Counted from the first letter of the stretch, positions 47,792-60,280 are shown. The stretch: 64,000 nt of DNA from Adiantum capillus-veneris (GCA_014529385.2 CM043949.1:145065350-145129349), one strand, 5' to 3'. Made by a program: numbers and translations. The notes: generated by a model from the sequence alone, not told the origin.

Positions 47792-48835
47792 TCTTCTTCG
47801 AGTACCTTCTGCTTGGAGCTTCAAGCTTCGAGATTCGGGATTACAGGTTACAGGTTACAGGTTACAGTGACAGGTACAGGTACAAGTGATTCACACAGAT
47901 ACAGGTAGCTGGACTACAGTGATATACTAGCAGTGATGTCACTTGCAGTTGTTGTGGGTATGCATCACTTGGCGCCTATTTGAGTGCATTGTCTGCTGGA
48001 TTGTACGTTACTTGTGGAAAATTCCATTGTACGCATTTGTGGAGCCATACTTGGTTGTATTTGGCAGACCCGACCATTTTTGAGACTTGGTCTGGAAGAT
48101 AGTCATTTCTGAGACTTGACTATATGCGATTTGCATTAGCCTTCGTGTGAGGGTCGATAACGTGAGGTTTTTATTGAGCTGGGGGATTCTCAAATGTGGA
48201 GATCCTTTCGGTGATACAGGTAGCTGGAGCACCCTTTTTGTGCCCTCGCCATAGGCTATGTACTAGTGAGTCCTACTTGATGCTCGGGTTCTATTGTTGA
48301 CAGTTTATGCATACATAGAGAGTCTATATTTTGGGTTCCTACTGCTCTACTTCAGGGGAAACTCTGTCGAAATTTTCCCAAGTTATGATGGCTGGTTTTT
48401 TGGTATTTTGAGCCATTTATGTTGTTATGCTGCTGAAAGTTTGGCAAAATCAGAGGTTGAGTCAGGTGTGCCTTCTTGGGAGCTTCATGGTTGGCTTTAA
48501 TGGATGATCAAAATGGCCCTCAGTTCACTCCTTTTCATTTAACTCCTTTTCATTTAACTCAAAGAATTCAGATTAATGTTCATGTGTCCGGGAAGATCTT
48601 TTTCCAGCAGCGCATAGTCTTTATGTTTGGGCCAAGAAGATTGAGAGAGATCCTGGAATGTCCTTTGCCTGTTGTCATTCCGATGATTAACTATGAAAAC
48701 TCATTTGATGTGCATGTGTTTGTCCTTATCTAAAGTTGAGCTCCATTGAAGTTTCTGCGGATTGGGTAGTCAAAAGTTTTGGGTTCTTGCACGTGTGTTC
48801 AAAGGGGTTCTCAAAGCCTTGAAACTTGGGTAGCC
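47792..48835 (+). other. Element E leader
   Basis: About 1 kb before gag. A short TTACAGG-type tandem repeat lies at about 47844-47885. Small open frames (for example 48476-48733) have no recognisable domain. Confidence 0.6.
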
Positions 48836-50059
48836 ATGGCTTTCTCTTATCCGGAGTTTCGCGGAAGAAGTGATGAAGATGTGGAAGAATTTTTGGAAAA
48901 TATGGAGGTTGCTTGCATTAGCAACCAGATTCATGACCCTACGCAAATGTTACGCCTTCTCCAAATTTGTTTGAAGAGTGATGCACGAGTTTGGTCCAAG
49001 GCATTTGAAGAGGAGTTGCGTGCAGCGGATCCACCTATAAGATTGAGTTGGGACAATCTAAGGCATGGATTGGAAGTGGAGTTTGTGAAGATAGAAGATC
49101 CTGACAAAGTGTGGCAAGAAGTACAAGGTTTGGTGCAGAAGGAAGGTGAGCCAGTAGATGCGTACATACGTAAGTTTTCATTGGCATGGGAGCGAATGTG
49201 CAAGGACTTAGCACCACAGGTACCCCCGCCTGACATGATGAAGAAGGACAGGTTCTTGGCTGGTCTTTGGGAGAATATACGTTGGAGAGTGGAGCTAAAG
49301 AAGCCTAGGACATATGAAGATGCACTAGAGGTAGCAAGGAACAAAGAGTGGAAGTTGAGGAAAATGAGCCAGTTAGGGGTGGAGTCTTTGCCAATGAGGT
49401 CTGAATTTCAGCCTATAGAATCTTTACAAGGTCACATGTCAGGGGTTCATCACGAACCAGTGGTTCCTGTTACTACTCAGGTTATGCCAGCAGTGGTCAC
49501 TACAACAGTGCAAGATGATGGGTTAAGGCAAGACATCAGGCAAATGGTAGATTTGATGAAGAATCTCAGCCTAAACATGCTAGGTCAAGTGGAAAATAAT
49601 CGAGGTCGAGGGAGGTATGCAAATCAGCCAGGAGGTGAAGAAAGACCTAGGAATGGTGTTGGACAAAGCAATGGTAGGTTTTGGAGGCAAACGCCCACCT
49701 GTTACAATTGTGGAGAGTTGGGTCACATCAGCCCGCAATGTGATAAGCCACCAAGGATGGGGGGAGACATGTATCCATTGCCAAGACAGGTGTTAACTAG
49801 GTCAAATGATTATGGCATCGAAATTAAGGGAGACGAAGGAACCAGTGGACTGACCCAGGAAGAAAAAGGAAAGACAAAAGTGCTAAGTGTAGTCACCTTG
49901 GAGAAGGCATCAAAGCTAGAGGATACATTAGTGATTCCTATTGGGAAGAGGACCACAGAGGAAAAGGAAGGAAGAAGTGCCCCAGGTCCTAGTAAGAAGA
50001 AAGGAAAGAGCCATGAAGGCGAGGATGTCAAGGCCAAGAGGAAAAGGAGAGCTCGTTGA
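48836..50059 (+). CDS. gag: Element E gag
   Basis: An open frame of 407 codons from ATG 48836, which has a strong GCCATGG context; upstream in-frame codons lack ATG. The capsid-like domain covers about residues 1-200 (PEFRGRSDEDVEEFLENME ... FSLAWERMC ... RFLAGLWENIRW). A CCHC zinc knuckle CYNCGELGHISPQC begins at Cys289. The tail is Lys/Arg-rich. The TGA at 50057-50059 ends it, but the same frame and D homology continue to 50374, so this TGA may be a mutation in a longer gag-pol. Confidence 0.9.
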   Translation: MAFSYPEFRGRSDEDVEEFLENMEVACISNQIHDPTQMLRLLQICLKSDARVWSKAFEEELRAADPPIRLSWDNLRHGLEVEFVKIEDPDKVWQEVQGLVQKEGEPVDAYIRKFSLAWERMCKDLAPQVPPPDMMKKDRFLAGLWENIRWRVELKKPRTYEDALEVARNKEWKLRKMSQLGVESLPMRSEFQPIESLQGHMSGVHHEPVVPVTTQVMPAVVTTTVQDDGLRQDIRQMVDLMKNLSLNMLGQVENNRGRGRYANQPGGEERPRNGVGQSNGRFWRQTPTCYNCGELGHISPQCDKPPRMGGDMYPLPRQVLTRSNDYGIEIKGDEGTSGLTQEEKGKTKVLSVVTLEKASKLEDTLVIPIGKRTTEEKEGRSAPGPSKKKGKSHEGEDVKAKRKRRAR

Positions 50060-50638
50060 AAGTTTCATGTTTCAGATTTTCCACTAGGGGATGGGCAATT
50101 AAGCTATGACTTGAAGGAGGATCTGACGAGCAGGAAGGCAGATGTTACTTTTGGGCAGCTTATAGAGATGGTGCCTAAGCTAAAGCGACAGTGGAAGAGG
50201 ATGGTTAACCCAATGGAGAAAGAGCCAAAGAGAGGTTCAGTAAAGGTGTTGGCAATGGATGAGCTACCAGACATTTGTCCAATAGTAGATGTGTGGCATC
50301 AAAAGAAAAAAATTGGGACAAGGTTATGTGGATGGCGGAGCCCAAATATGCGTCATAACACACTCATGCGTTGAGAAGATGGGTCTCACAGTGGCTGAGG
50401 GTTTCGGATCAGATTGGCAAACCATCAAAAAGTAAAATGCTTGGGTGTTGTAAAGAGCTTAGAAGTGGAGGCATATGATGCAAAGGCAGTGGTTGATTTT
50501 CATGTGATGCCAGCAGGGTTGGGAGCATATCCTATTATACTGGGCAGACCATGGTTACGTGCAGTGGGAGCTATTTAAGATTGGCAACATGGTACGATTA
50601 GCCTCTATGGAAAGACAGGTACCAAGAAGCTTTATAAT
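50060..50638 (+). pseudogene. Element E gag tail and protease
   Basis: Continuation of gag (RKADVTFGQLIEM) to TGA 50372, overlapping in another frame the protease active site VDGGAQICVITHSC (Asp codon 50331-50333). The later protease strand ILGRPWLRAV (about 50535-50565) is back in the pol frame, followed by a TAA near 50576. So at least one frameshift and two stops break the protease. The active site is DGG rather than DSG or DTG. Confidence 0.8.
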
Positions 50639-53600
50639 ATGGACACAAGGAAACGATTAGAGGAGCTTTATGAAGATGAGGATGAGTCTAGTGATGAAGA
50701 CTCTTCCACGGTGACAGATGAGGACAGTGATAGCACTACCAACAGTGATGAGGATGCTGATGTTGCATTTCTTTTGATGGACAAAGAAATCCAGGAGTTT
50801 GGTTTAGTTGCATTTGCAAATGAGGTTGAAGATGAAAGTGAAGGGCCTTATGAAGTGATTGAAGGGCTGATGCAAACCAAGGTTGAGTTGTCAAAGAAGC
50901 AGGAATTGATGACACAAATGATCAGTGGAGACCTCTCAGCTATGGAGAAGGATATATATTTGCATATGCTGGCTAGTTTTCCTGATTTGTTCATTACTTC
51001 ATATGAAGAAATTAGAGGGTTCAAGGGTGAAAAGATGCATATAGAGCTGAAAGAAGGTGCTAAGCCAGTGCGGCAAAGGCTAAGAAGGATGGGTCAAGAG
51101 AAAATGGAAGCCTTGCGAGAAGAGGTGGACAAGTTGTTGAAGGCAGGGTTCATAGTCCCTGTGGAGACCACAGAATGGGTGAGTCCAGTAGTAGTCAGTC
51201 CAAAGAAGGATGGGAAGTGGAGAATTTGTGTAGATTTTAAACCCTTAAATGCAGCCACTAAGAAGAACCCATATCCTCTTCCATTCATCGATCAGATCTT
51301 GGATTCAGTGGTAGGTTATGAGAGGTACAGTGTGTGTGATGGTTTTTCAGGCTATTTTCAATTGAAGATTGCTCTTAAAGACCGCACAAAGACCACTTTT
51401 ATTACGCCATGGGGCTGCTATTGCTACACAGTATTGCCATCTGGGTTGTCAAATGGACCTTCCTTCTATCAAGAGAGATCAAATTGGGTGTTGGAACCAT
51501 TCATTGGTAGTTGTGTTAAAGCTTTTACGGATGACTTCTGTGTTTATAGTAGTAGGGCTGAACACCATGAGAAGCTGCAGAAGGTATTGGCTCGATATGA
51601 TGAATGTGGAGGACAACTAAATCCAAAGAAATGTCATCTAGCACAGCCAAGGGTGAAGTTATTGGGCCATATGGTGTCAGAAAATGGCATTGAGGCTGAT
51701 CCAGATAAGGTTAAGTCTATTATTCTTCTTCCATCACCTACGAGTACAAAGCAATTGGCAACCTTTATACACAAAGTGAAGTACATGGCAAGGTTTATTC
51801 CATTGTCTTCTCAGATTCTTTATCCATTACAACAAGTGGCAAAGCATGATCCATTGCAATGGGATGACAAGTGTGAAGAAGTGTTTCAAGAGGTGAAAGA
51901 GGTGTTAGGGGGTTTGTCAGCCATGCAGGCTCCTGATTGGGAGAAAGTTTTTTATGTAAATCCCTCAGTAGGGGATGATGCCATTGGAGCCATGCTATTG
52001 AAAAATGGGAAGGGCAGCCATTATATGAGGCCAGTGTATTGTGCAAGCCGAGTGAACTTGGTAGCGGAGAGAAAGTTCTCGGAAGTAGAGCTAGTGATGG
52101 CCAGTGTAATATTTGCTTGTCGACGATTTCGTCATTACTTGCTACCACGGCCTTTTGTTTTCTTGACGAGTTATGCCTTTTTGCCACAGTTAATTAATGG
52201 CACTAACATGTCAAATGTAGTCAAGAAATGGGTAATTGAGCTGCAAGAATTTGAGTTCACTTTTCTAGTGGAAGATAGTACAAGGGCTACCCTAGCTGAT
52301 TTGTTGACCTACAAGGAGAATCCCCTTATTGTTAAGGAAGAGGTGGTGAGAAAGGTAGTTGAAGAAGTGCCACAGATCAGCAATGCACATGTGTTGTTCT
52401 TTGATGGTTCATACAGAAAGAGCCATGATGCGGCTTCAGGGGGTATAGCACTTTATGATCCTGAGGGGAAGCTAGTATGCAAGAGAGGGTTCAAATTGGA
52501 TGCTCATAGTAACAATGAGGCTGAATATGCTACTCTGGAAGCCGGATTACACATTTGTTTGAAGCATGGGGTTCGAAGGTTGAGCATAAAAGGTGATGCC
52601 TTCTTAGTGGTGAAGCAAGTGCTGGGTGTGTGGAAGAGCAAGAACACCTCATTGAAGGAAATGTGCTTCAGAATTAAAGGCCTGTTAAAAAATTTCGAAG
52701 CATGGAGCATCAGACACATTGAACGTGTTCTAAATGGAGAGGCACATGAAGCAGCTCAAGGCATGATTGGGGAGCTATTTGTGTTGAGTACCACTTTACC
52801 TTTTTATCATGGCCAGGAAAGTTTGGCTCAAGAAGAGGAGTTTTTGCTAACAAGAATCATTCCAAAGGAGATTCAGAAGTCTAAGAAGTATAGCTTTGTG
52901 CGTAGAGCATACAGGTACAAATTGATTGGTGATGTCTTATACATGAACGGGGCTCATCTCGTGTTGAGACGTGTACCTTGGCGGGAGGAGATTTACAGAG
53001 TGTTGGAAGAGAATCATGAAGGCGCATGTGGTGGCCATTTTGCTCTAAAGATCACCTTGCGTAAGATTTTGCAAGAGGGGTATGTATGGCCTAGTTTGCA
53101 CAAGGATGTTCTCCATTGGTGTAGGTCTTGCAATAGGTGTCAAGCATTTGGGAAGAAAGTGTTGAAGCCAGAGCTACGAAAAACCATTATGGCGTTTGAT
53201 GTGTTTGAAAAGTGGGGGATTGATGCAATAGGCCCGTTACCTATCACAAGCAAGGGCAAAAGCTATATCTTGACGGTAGTGGACTATCTCTCTAGATGGG
53301 CAGAGGCTATAGCAGTAAAACAGATCACTGCAAAGGATGTGGCAAAATTTGTGTATGTTGAAATATGTTGCAAGTTTGGGGTGCCACTGGAGCTACTTTC
53401 AGATAAGGGGCCTGGATTTTGAGCTAAACTGCTAGATTTTTTATGTGCAAAGATGAAGATTAGGCACCAGCATACCACTCCTTATTACCAACAGTGTAAT
53501 GGCTTAAATGAAAGATTCAATGGTGAGTTGGTACAGATTCTTTCGAAAGTGACAGAGCACCAAGGAAAGAATTGGGATTTGGAATTGTCTAGTGCATTAT

Positions 53601-54184
53601 GGGCTTACCATACTTCGGTGAAGACAGGTACAGGGTTTACTCCATTTCATTTGGTGTATGGAAAAGAAGCACTATTGCCTGTGGAAGTAGAGTTGCCTAC
53701 GGTCAAGATGTTAGAGAAGTTGCTTGGGCCGCCTAGTGCTGCATTCAAAGAGAGGCTCTTGCACTTACAAGAGGTCCAGTTGGATAGGATGAGCGCATTT
53801 GAGCATTATGGGCAGATGCAGGATAAGGCTTTGGCAAAGATAAATGAAAAGGTCAAAAGTAAGGGTATCAAGAAACATGACTTGGTTTTGCGCTACAATA
53901 GTAAGTTGGACAACACCTTCCAAAAGAAGTTTCAAATTAAGTGGGAAGGCCCTTTCAAGGTAGTCGAGTGTTTTCCAAATGGCACATATCAGCTGGCTAA
54001 CCTGGATGGTGTTCTACATAAGTCAAGGGTAAATGGATTGCGTCTTAAATTTTATCATGCTAGATTGATGATGGTGGAGCAAGATGAACTGTCTGTGGAT
54101 CAAGCAGTGTTGGTGAGGGATGAGGAGACCTATGATGCGGCGAGTCTCATATCGCTCTTTGCTGCTGCTGATCATGAATGATCT
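50639..54184 (+). pseudogene. pol: Element E RT, two RNase H domains and integrase (one TGA)
   Basis: Open for 927 codons, one TGA at 53420-53422, then open in the same frame to 54181. Numbering from 50639: acidic N-terminus; RT about 100-330 with FTDD (Asp298) in place of YxDD; gypsy RNase H about 420-530 with FYVNPSVGDD and FLTSYAF, having lost its catalytic Asp positions; a second RNase H about 580-710 with Asp589 (FFDGSY), NNEAEY and KGDAF; integrase with a zinc region about 780-840, Asp862, Asp922 and Glu958 (35-residue spacing), and a C-terminal domain. The TGA follows two residues after the GPG beyond Asp922 and fits a CGA-to-TGA change. It is otherwise the best preserved gypsy pol here. 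Confidence 0.93.
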
Positions 54185-54187
54185 GAC

Positions 54188-54209
54188 AGGCTAGGGGATG
54201 GGCAAATTA
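54188..54209 (+). promoter_or_regulatory. Element E polypurine tract
   Basis: A purine-rich block GGCTAGGGGATGGGC followed by AAATTA abuts the 3' LTR. Element D carries a related block at the same place on the minus strand (916-935). Confidence 0.75.
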
Positions 54210-55344
54210 TGTCAGGAGTTTTTTGGAGCAAGGGATTGAGCATATGTACATATACATGCACGGTGCATCAAATAAAGAATTGCCCATTTTTCAGAGCCAG
54301 GTGGTTACGTGGGGCCCACATGTGTACAGGTAGGACAGGGTGTACATAGTGCATCGATTTTCACTATCACCAGTACCAGTATGTTTTTTCTACAATAATG
54401 AGGAGTTTATAGCGCGTAAAACTTCTCGAGGAATCTATACGCGGGCCGACGACATGAGGTAAGCAGGTGCATCAGATGGCATCTAGTGGCGTCAGGAGGG
54501 CGAACGGGGTCAATATTTGCACGCGGATGAGGATGGACACAACGTGGTTATTTTCTTGTGAGAGTTATGCAAAAAGGTCATCATTAGGACCACTTTTTGG
54601 GTCCACTTCACGTGGTTGCGGGATGCATTATTTGAAAAAACTGAGTGCTAGGTGTGCGGACGATGCAAAAAGGTGACAACTATGCACTGCGAGGTTAGTT
54701 TTTGGCCTGTTCGGGGTCCGTTTGAGGTCATCTAAAAGGCCACGGGTGCCCAACTAATAAAGCTAAGTGTGGGAACTGAAAAAACTGAGAGAAGACCAGA
54801 AAAAACGTGGAGAAGAGAGGAGGAACAGCCGCAGGTGTGTTTTTGGGGTTTTTGGAGCCTGTTTTGGCCGTAAACTGCTCATCTGAGGTCGGATTTGAGC
54901 ACTTTGACATTGTAGACTAGGGTTTTAGGCCGTTCCGGACGCGATGGCGCTGTCCATTTTGCGAAATTCCTCACTCTTTTCCTGCTATTTTGGCTTCGTA
55001 AGTTTCTCCTATGAGCGAAGTTTCTGCTCCAGTTTGTGATTGTATCTGGTATCTTTTACCCATATTGTGTGAGTTGTTTGCCCGATTGGTGTTGACCCAA
55101 GCTCATTTGTATCTAAACATCAGAAATTCTCCTCTTTTGAGCTGAGTTTTTTCTCTGTGTGTGTGTGTGTGTGTGGAGTGGGCAAGTGGATAGTCTCTCT
55201 CCTCTCACTCCAGAGATGTGTTCCGTGTCTCGGCCAGGTGTGTTGTGTAAGCCGAGTGGTGCCCCATAGTGTGTTTGTGTATCTTCCCAAGAGTGTGTGT
55301 CGGGTCGTTATAGAGGCACTGTGTGTGTTTTCATCCCGCTCACA
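54210..55344 (+). repeat. Element E 3' LTR
   Basis: Aligned with 46654-47767; it has about 40 extra bases near 54600-54645 and a shorter GT run near 55157-55175. Confidence 0.93.
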
Positions 55345-56510
55345 CAAGTATCCCCTACAATAGGCTTTTGTATTATAGGTTCTCCCATCAATAGAAACCT
55401 TGTACAACACAATATTTGTGCTGCTTATGACCTGGGTGATGAAATGAATATGGAAATCTTCATGCATCACGAGCATAACATAGACTTTGTAAAAAGAATT
55501 AACTATCCCCAGCCTTATTCCCAAGGCCTCAAACACCTTCAAAGGTGGAGAGAGCTAGTGGGGAATGAGGGTAGGGAAGAGGAAGAAGAAACATTCATAG
55601 GAGAAAGAAATAGTTCCTCACTTAACATCACTTTTCTTGCTAGCATACATAATAACATAGTAATGAAGATAGGGAATATGGAAAGCTTAAGCATTGAAGC
55701 ATGTCTCTTGGTTGGATTTGCATTTCATAGCCAAGAGTGTTGGTGTAGGCTCTCAATTTCTCTACTAGCTTGGAGAAGGAGATGGAGATCTTGCACTTTG
55801 CACTTCCCACAATCAGAGTGTGTGTGTGGGGGGGCGGGGGAGTATATCCCCCAAGGTAGCCCCCTTGTTGCTTTTATTGAACCCCTCTTCTAGAACTCTC
55901 TAGAACTTGATTGGACCTCCTCAAGCTTGGCCAATCACATGCTTAGTGCATATCAAGCAAAAAGGGTAGCTCTGGGACAAGTGTCCCCCTTTCCCCTTTG
56001 AGAGAGAGGACTTGATAAATGCAAAAACAATTAATTAAATCAACTAAATTATCATTGTACCCCTTGGGAGTCTAAGCAATAGGCTTTAGGCACACTATGA
56101 GGGCAACATGAAGAGGAGGTTGACAAGTGTCGGCTTAGTCAGCAAGCATGACAAGCACCTCAAGCTTGGGCCGGGTTCCCACCTCAAGCATAGCCCTAGC
56201 TTACCTAAGGTCAAACAGCTTTTAACACTAACCTTTGAAGGTCTTTAATGAAGCTAGCCCTAAGGTCTTTTAGCTAACCCTAAGGTCTTTAATTATTCTA
56301 ACCCTAAGGTATTTAAGCTCCATTAGCTAGACTTTTTCTTTCACAGACCATCTCTCATTTTGACCCCTTTACCCATTGGCCCCGTATTGAGATAGACCCG
56401 TAAGCACATGTCTATATTCTAACCCTTGTTCTCGTCTATTCTACCACATTAAATGATCAGTTTAATATAATAAAATCATTTGGGTTGGTTCAATATTAGA
56501 TTTTATGACA
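55345..56510 (-). repeat. Element C2 5' LTR, 5' piece
   Basis: Reverse match to the C1 LTR, resuming where 46653 stopped and ending with the LTR 5' terminus (TGTCATAAAATC on the minus strand) at 56510. Confidence 0.9.
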
Positions 56511-56882
56511 GTCTCTCTCTCCCACACGAGTTAGTAGCTATGGATGCTCAAGTTTACACATATTTAACCATGCAAGTTACTACTTCTCAATGCTTATATA
56601 TCTTCTTTCCAATATGGTTCTTGCTTAATTCCCACATATCTTATCACTTGTGAGGTGTTTAGGGCCTTGGCATTGAGTTCAAATAGGTGTTTTAAGTAGA
56701 AAAACTAATTGAAAACTCTATCAAATTTTAGAGGTTTCATCTCCTCAATTTTTGTAGTTAAATGTGTGATTAGCCAATTGTATTGATCAGAAGCTCTTTT
56801 AAAGAAGAATAGTTTATTAATACAAAGTTCTTTTAGAGGGGGGGTTGGCTCCAAAAATTCCGCTCCTCATTTGATGTCAAAT

Positions 56883-56885
<3 letters not shown>
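56511..56885. other. AT-rich interval, nothing recognised
   Basis: No coding frame of note, no LTR terminus and no TIR seen between the C2 LTR and the CT microsatellite. Confidence 0.5.

Positions 56886-56977
<92 letters not shown>
56886..56977 (+). repeat. (CT)n microsatellite
   Basis: About 92 bp of uninterrupted CT repeats. The flanks do not match element F, so it is an independent locus. Confidence 0.97.
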
Positions 56978-56980
<3 letters not shown>

Positions 56981-57023
56981 GTTCCAATACATGTATATGG
57001 TGTGTGATTGAATCTAAGTTAAT

Positions 57024-58280
57024 TCATGCTTGGATATGCTCAATGTTACATAATTGATTGGTTACTCTAGTTAATCTATAAACTCCACTGCACATTAGTC
57101 CCAATTTCGACTTCAGTGTCTCAGGTGGAATGGTCAAGCACTCAGCTGCTCCTATGATATCTTTCAAGGTGATCCTTTTCTTCTTTACTGGTGACTTACC
57201 GGCTTCCATCGATCCTACGTTCTCTAAGTCAAAAAGTTAGCGTTTTTTACTAAATTTGGCAATTTATCAGCTTTTAGCTACCCAAATGATTTCCAAATTG
57301 AATCACAAGATAATTAGGGTCTAAGGATGCTATGGATGTTGAAAAACGTGCATTTGGGTGCTCATTTTATGTTGTTATACATCATAAGCATATGATGTCT
57401 ATGTGCCCTTAATGAGTTGGAACTTGACATATGCATAGCTTCTCAGGGGGTTCACCATTCAATACTCCCCTATACAACGTGCATTCACATGGGGTATTAA
57501 ATAAACCCCTCTTTTAACATGTCTAAATAAATAAAATGACCCTTTTTTTGGATTTTATAATTGAATATAAAAACCTCTTATTATAATGTATCTCTGTTAA
57601 ATTACCTTAAAATTTTGCATTTTAAAACCCCTCCTTTTGAATTCACGTTATACATTAACATGATTACATAGTGCACCCCCGAGCATAGCTTATAGTATGT
57701 ACATCACATATATATGCCTAGAACCTGGTTTGAACAAGTAATGAGCAAGATTTTAGCTTACAAACTCTTTTCAAACTCTAAAATGGTAATATGGCTATAT
57801 TTTGGGTATATGAGGTTCAAATGGCTTGAAGCTTGTGGCTTGGACTCACGAGCATATGGTAAGAGAATTGGATATGTCAAAACCACCTCAGATTGTCAAT
57901 TTTGACATTTGAGACATCATACGCTATGATGGCTTTTGTGCCCAAATGACCTGAAACTCATATGATAGGATTCCCATAGCATGAGTATAGTGTTTATAGC
58001 ATCAAGGTTGAATTTAAGTTGTAATTGGATGTCAAAATCCATGAATGGGATTTGTACACTTGTTTTTCTGCAATATGGGTAAAAATGGTTCTAATGATGC
58101 CCAAATATGATGAAAGTTGGCAAGCCAACTAATAAAAATGTGATAAATGTACTCGATATCTCAAAAAAACTATAGCATGTCAATATTAGGGGTCTAGACA
58201 TCATACATGTATGATGTCTAGATTGGCATTTTTGGCTCAAACTTAGTGTAGAGCTTTGCCATGATGTGTGCATAAGACAG
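57024..58280 (-). pseudogene. Relic of an A-like element: start of extra ORF and palindromic leader
   Basis: The minus-strand frame from ATG 57207-57209 begins MEAGKSPVKKKRITLKDI, matching the start of A's extra ORF (MATSKSPAKRKIMTIKDY). As in A, palindromes lie upstream: 58193-58222 (30 bp, perfect), 57912-57934 (imperfect) and 57377-57400 (10 of 12 pairs). Spacing is 281 and 535. The rest of the ORF is lost. This is a diverged member of A's family, not a copy of A. Confidence 0.82.
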
Positions 58281-60159
58281 GTGTATTCAAAAATAAATTT
58301 GGATGAGGATTCATGTGCCTGAGACCATAGAAGGTTTTTTTGACTCTCTAATTTGTAAAATGAGGTTTATGAGGACCAAAACATGTCCAATCATGTCCAA
58401 GCCATACCCATCATCATTTCTCTCTCTATGTCATTTTTTTGAGTAGTCACCCTCTCGGTGATTGTTTTTTCACATACGAGTGCCTTTATGGATTAACAAA
58501 GTACTTATGAAGCTGTCCCATGATTATTTCATCATGTTTAACATGTTGATTTATGCAAATGATGCGTTTATCATCACGTGCATGCATAAAAAGCAGTTTT
58601 TGTTTCACGTCATAGAAGTAGTAGGAACACTGTTTTGGCTAAAACTCACAAATTTCTATGAACCAACCCGAACCCTTTATACCAGAGATAAAGAAAATCA
58701 TTTAGAACATTTTATCTCTTAGGTGTCATGTGAATTTCACACACGAGCTAATAGATATGGTCAAAAAACAGCTTGTTGTCCACTGGGTGAAAGCCTGGTT
58801 TGGTGGTACAAAAAAAGGACCTATTTTACTTCTACCAATGAAAAAGTGGGGACTGGTAGAATTTTTGTAGTTAAGGTCAAAAAATTTCGGACCTTATGTT
58901 TTTAGATTCTCCTTTTGAAGATCTATCCACCACTGATATATAGTATGATAGGTAGTTTTTCATGTGACATGTAGAAATTGTAGCTCAAATATTTGTCAAA
59001 GGTGATATCAAGGACAATCCTTTTTGTACCACCAAAGCGTGCTTTTAGCCCACTGTACAGTCAATTGGTTTGACTCCAGGCTCCTTGGAAAACCACTATA
59101 TAGATTCACCGGATGGGCAAACCCACTTAACCAATTGAAAATCTTGATAAAACTTGATGATAATTGTATTTAGATCTTTGTTATCACTTCAAGAATGCGA
59201 GTTATTAATGGTTCCATAACCGGTTTTACCTATGCGTGTAGGGGGAGAGTACAATATGACGTTGTGAGTTAACTGAGATGTTTATGTATGATTTATGGTT
59301 TGTTTTGGTGAGTTGATTTTAGTTATTAGATGTCCATAAACTTATGTGAGGATATATGATTAGAAAACCCGAACTACATAGGCAAATATGATTAAAGTGG
59401 ATTTCTTTTTGGGTTACTGTTTGTTGTGTAAGTACCATACGGGTAAAGTGATGTGATAGATTGCTAGTCTATATTGTGGAGCTAAGATTGATGCATTGGT
59501 TTAATTTCATTTGCATGTTATGCATGCTCCCAAAAATGTCAAAAAGTTGTTTTTGTATATGTGTGAAGTTATGGTTTATGGTTGACCTAAAGGTCCGAGC
59601 TGTTTTGCATTCTGTTTATGGTGATGGAATGTTATCATATAATGTATGGAAACTTATGGATTGATGTGGATGCCTCATGTGCATGGTTATGATTGCTTCC
59701 CACCTTTCTAGGTCAAAAAATCTCTATGTGCTAGGGAGCATCAACTTTGCATGGTTGGATGTTGTTAAAATTGGATTTTTATATCATGATTAGTTTTTGG
59801 TCTAACTCTTTTTATGCATTAAGGAATCGTGTCTTAATGGTCATATGTGTGGACTCCGATTGACTGTAGAGGATATGTCAAACTCCAAGTGTGAGAGTTG
59901 GTTCATTGTGATTATGATTTGTGGTCAAGGGCTGAGATTCCCTCAAGGATTATGGTTGTGGCTTTATGCTGGAAGCCCGTGTGGCTCATGGGTTTTTTTC
60001 TGGATATGGTTATGATGCCAAAAGTTTTGCATACATGTTATGTTATAAAGTGGTTATGCATGTTTGGTTGTGCCTCACTTGAGTTGGGTGGAGTGCTCAC
60101 CCATGAGAAGTGATTGGATTATGGTTTATGGTTTTGGGATGATGGATTATGGTAGACGT
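58281..60159. other. AT-rich interval, origin unresolved
   Basis: About 1.9 kb with only short frames (up to about 86 codons) that match nothing I recognise. Probably old transposon debris, perhaps of the A-like relic. It carries no further palindromes of the A type that I could find. Confidence 0.45.
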
Positions 60160-60275
60160 TGTTGGGCACATTTTTGACACCTCATTTTTTTGTAAATTTG
60201 TACATAAGAACATGACACCCAATGTCAAAAGGGTGTGGGATTTCTTTTTGTGGGGTTTTTAGCTTGCTTTAGCAA
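60160..60275 (+). repeat. Element D LTR terminal piece, displaced
   Basis: Starts TGTTGGGCAC and aligns in reverse with 800-915 of the D 3' LTR. It is the end missing from 43569-44289 and lies in the opposite orientation. Confidence 0.88.
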
Positions 60276-60280
60276 CAGTC

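Larger units (their letters stand above)
46654..55344 (+). mobile_element. Element E: Ty3/gypsy element with two RNase H domains (Tat-like)
   Basis: LTRs 46654-47767 and 54210-55344 (termini TGTCAGGAG and CTCACA), a primer site, gag, protease, RT, degenerate RNase H, second RNase H, integrase and a polypurine tract at 54188-54209. The RNase H pair is characteristic of the plant Tat group. Both flanks are C2 LTR, but flanking 5-mers (GCCGG and CAAGT) do not match. D is an older relative. Confidence 0.93.

Noticed and set aside
47844-47885. TTACAGG tandem repeat as telomeric DNA
   Set aside because: Only a few irregular units in element E's leader; it does not match plant TTTAGGG arrays.
56886-56977. 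CT microsatellite as a remnant of element F
   Set aside because: Flanking sequences do not match F's LTR in either orientation.
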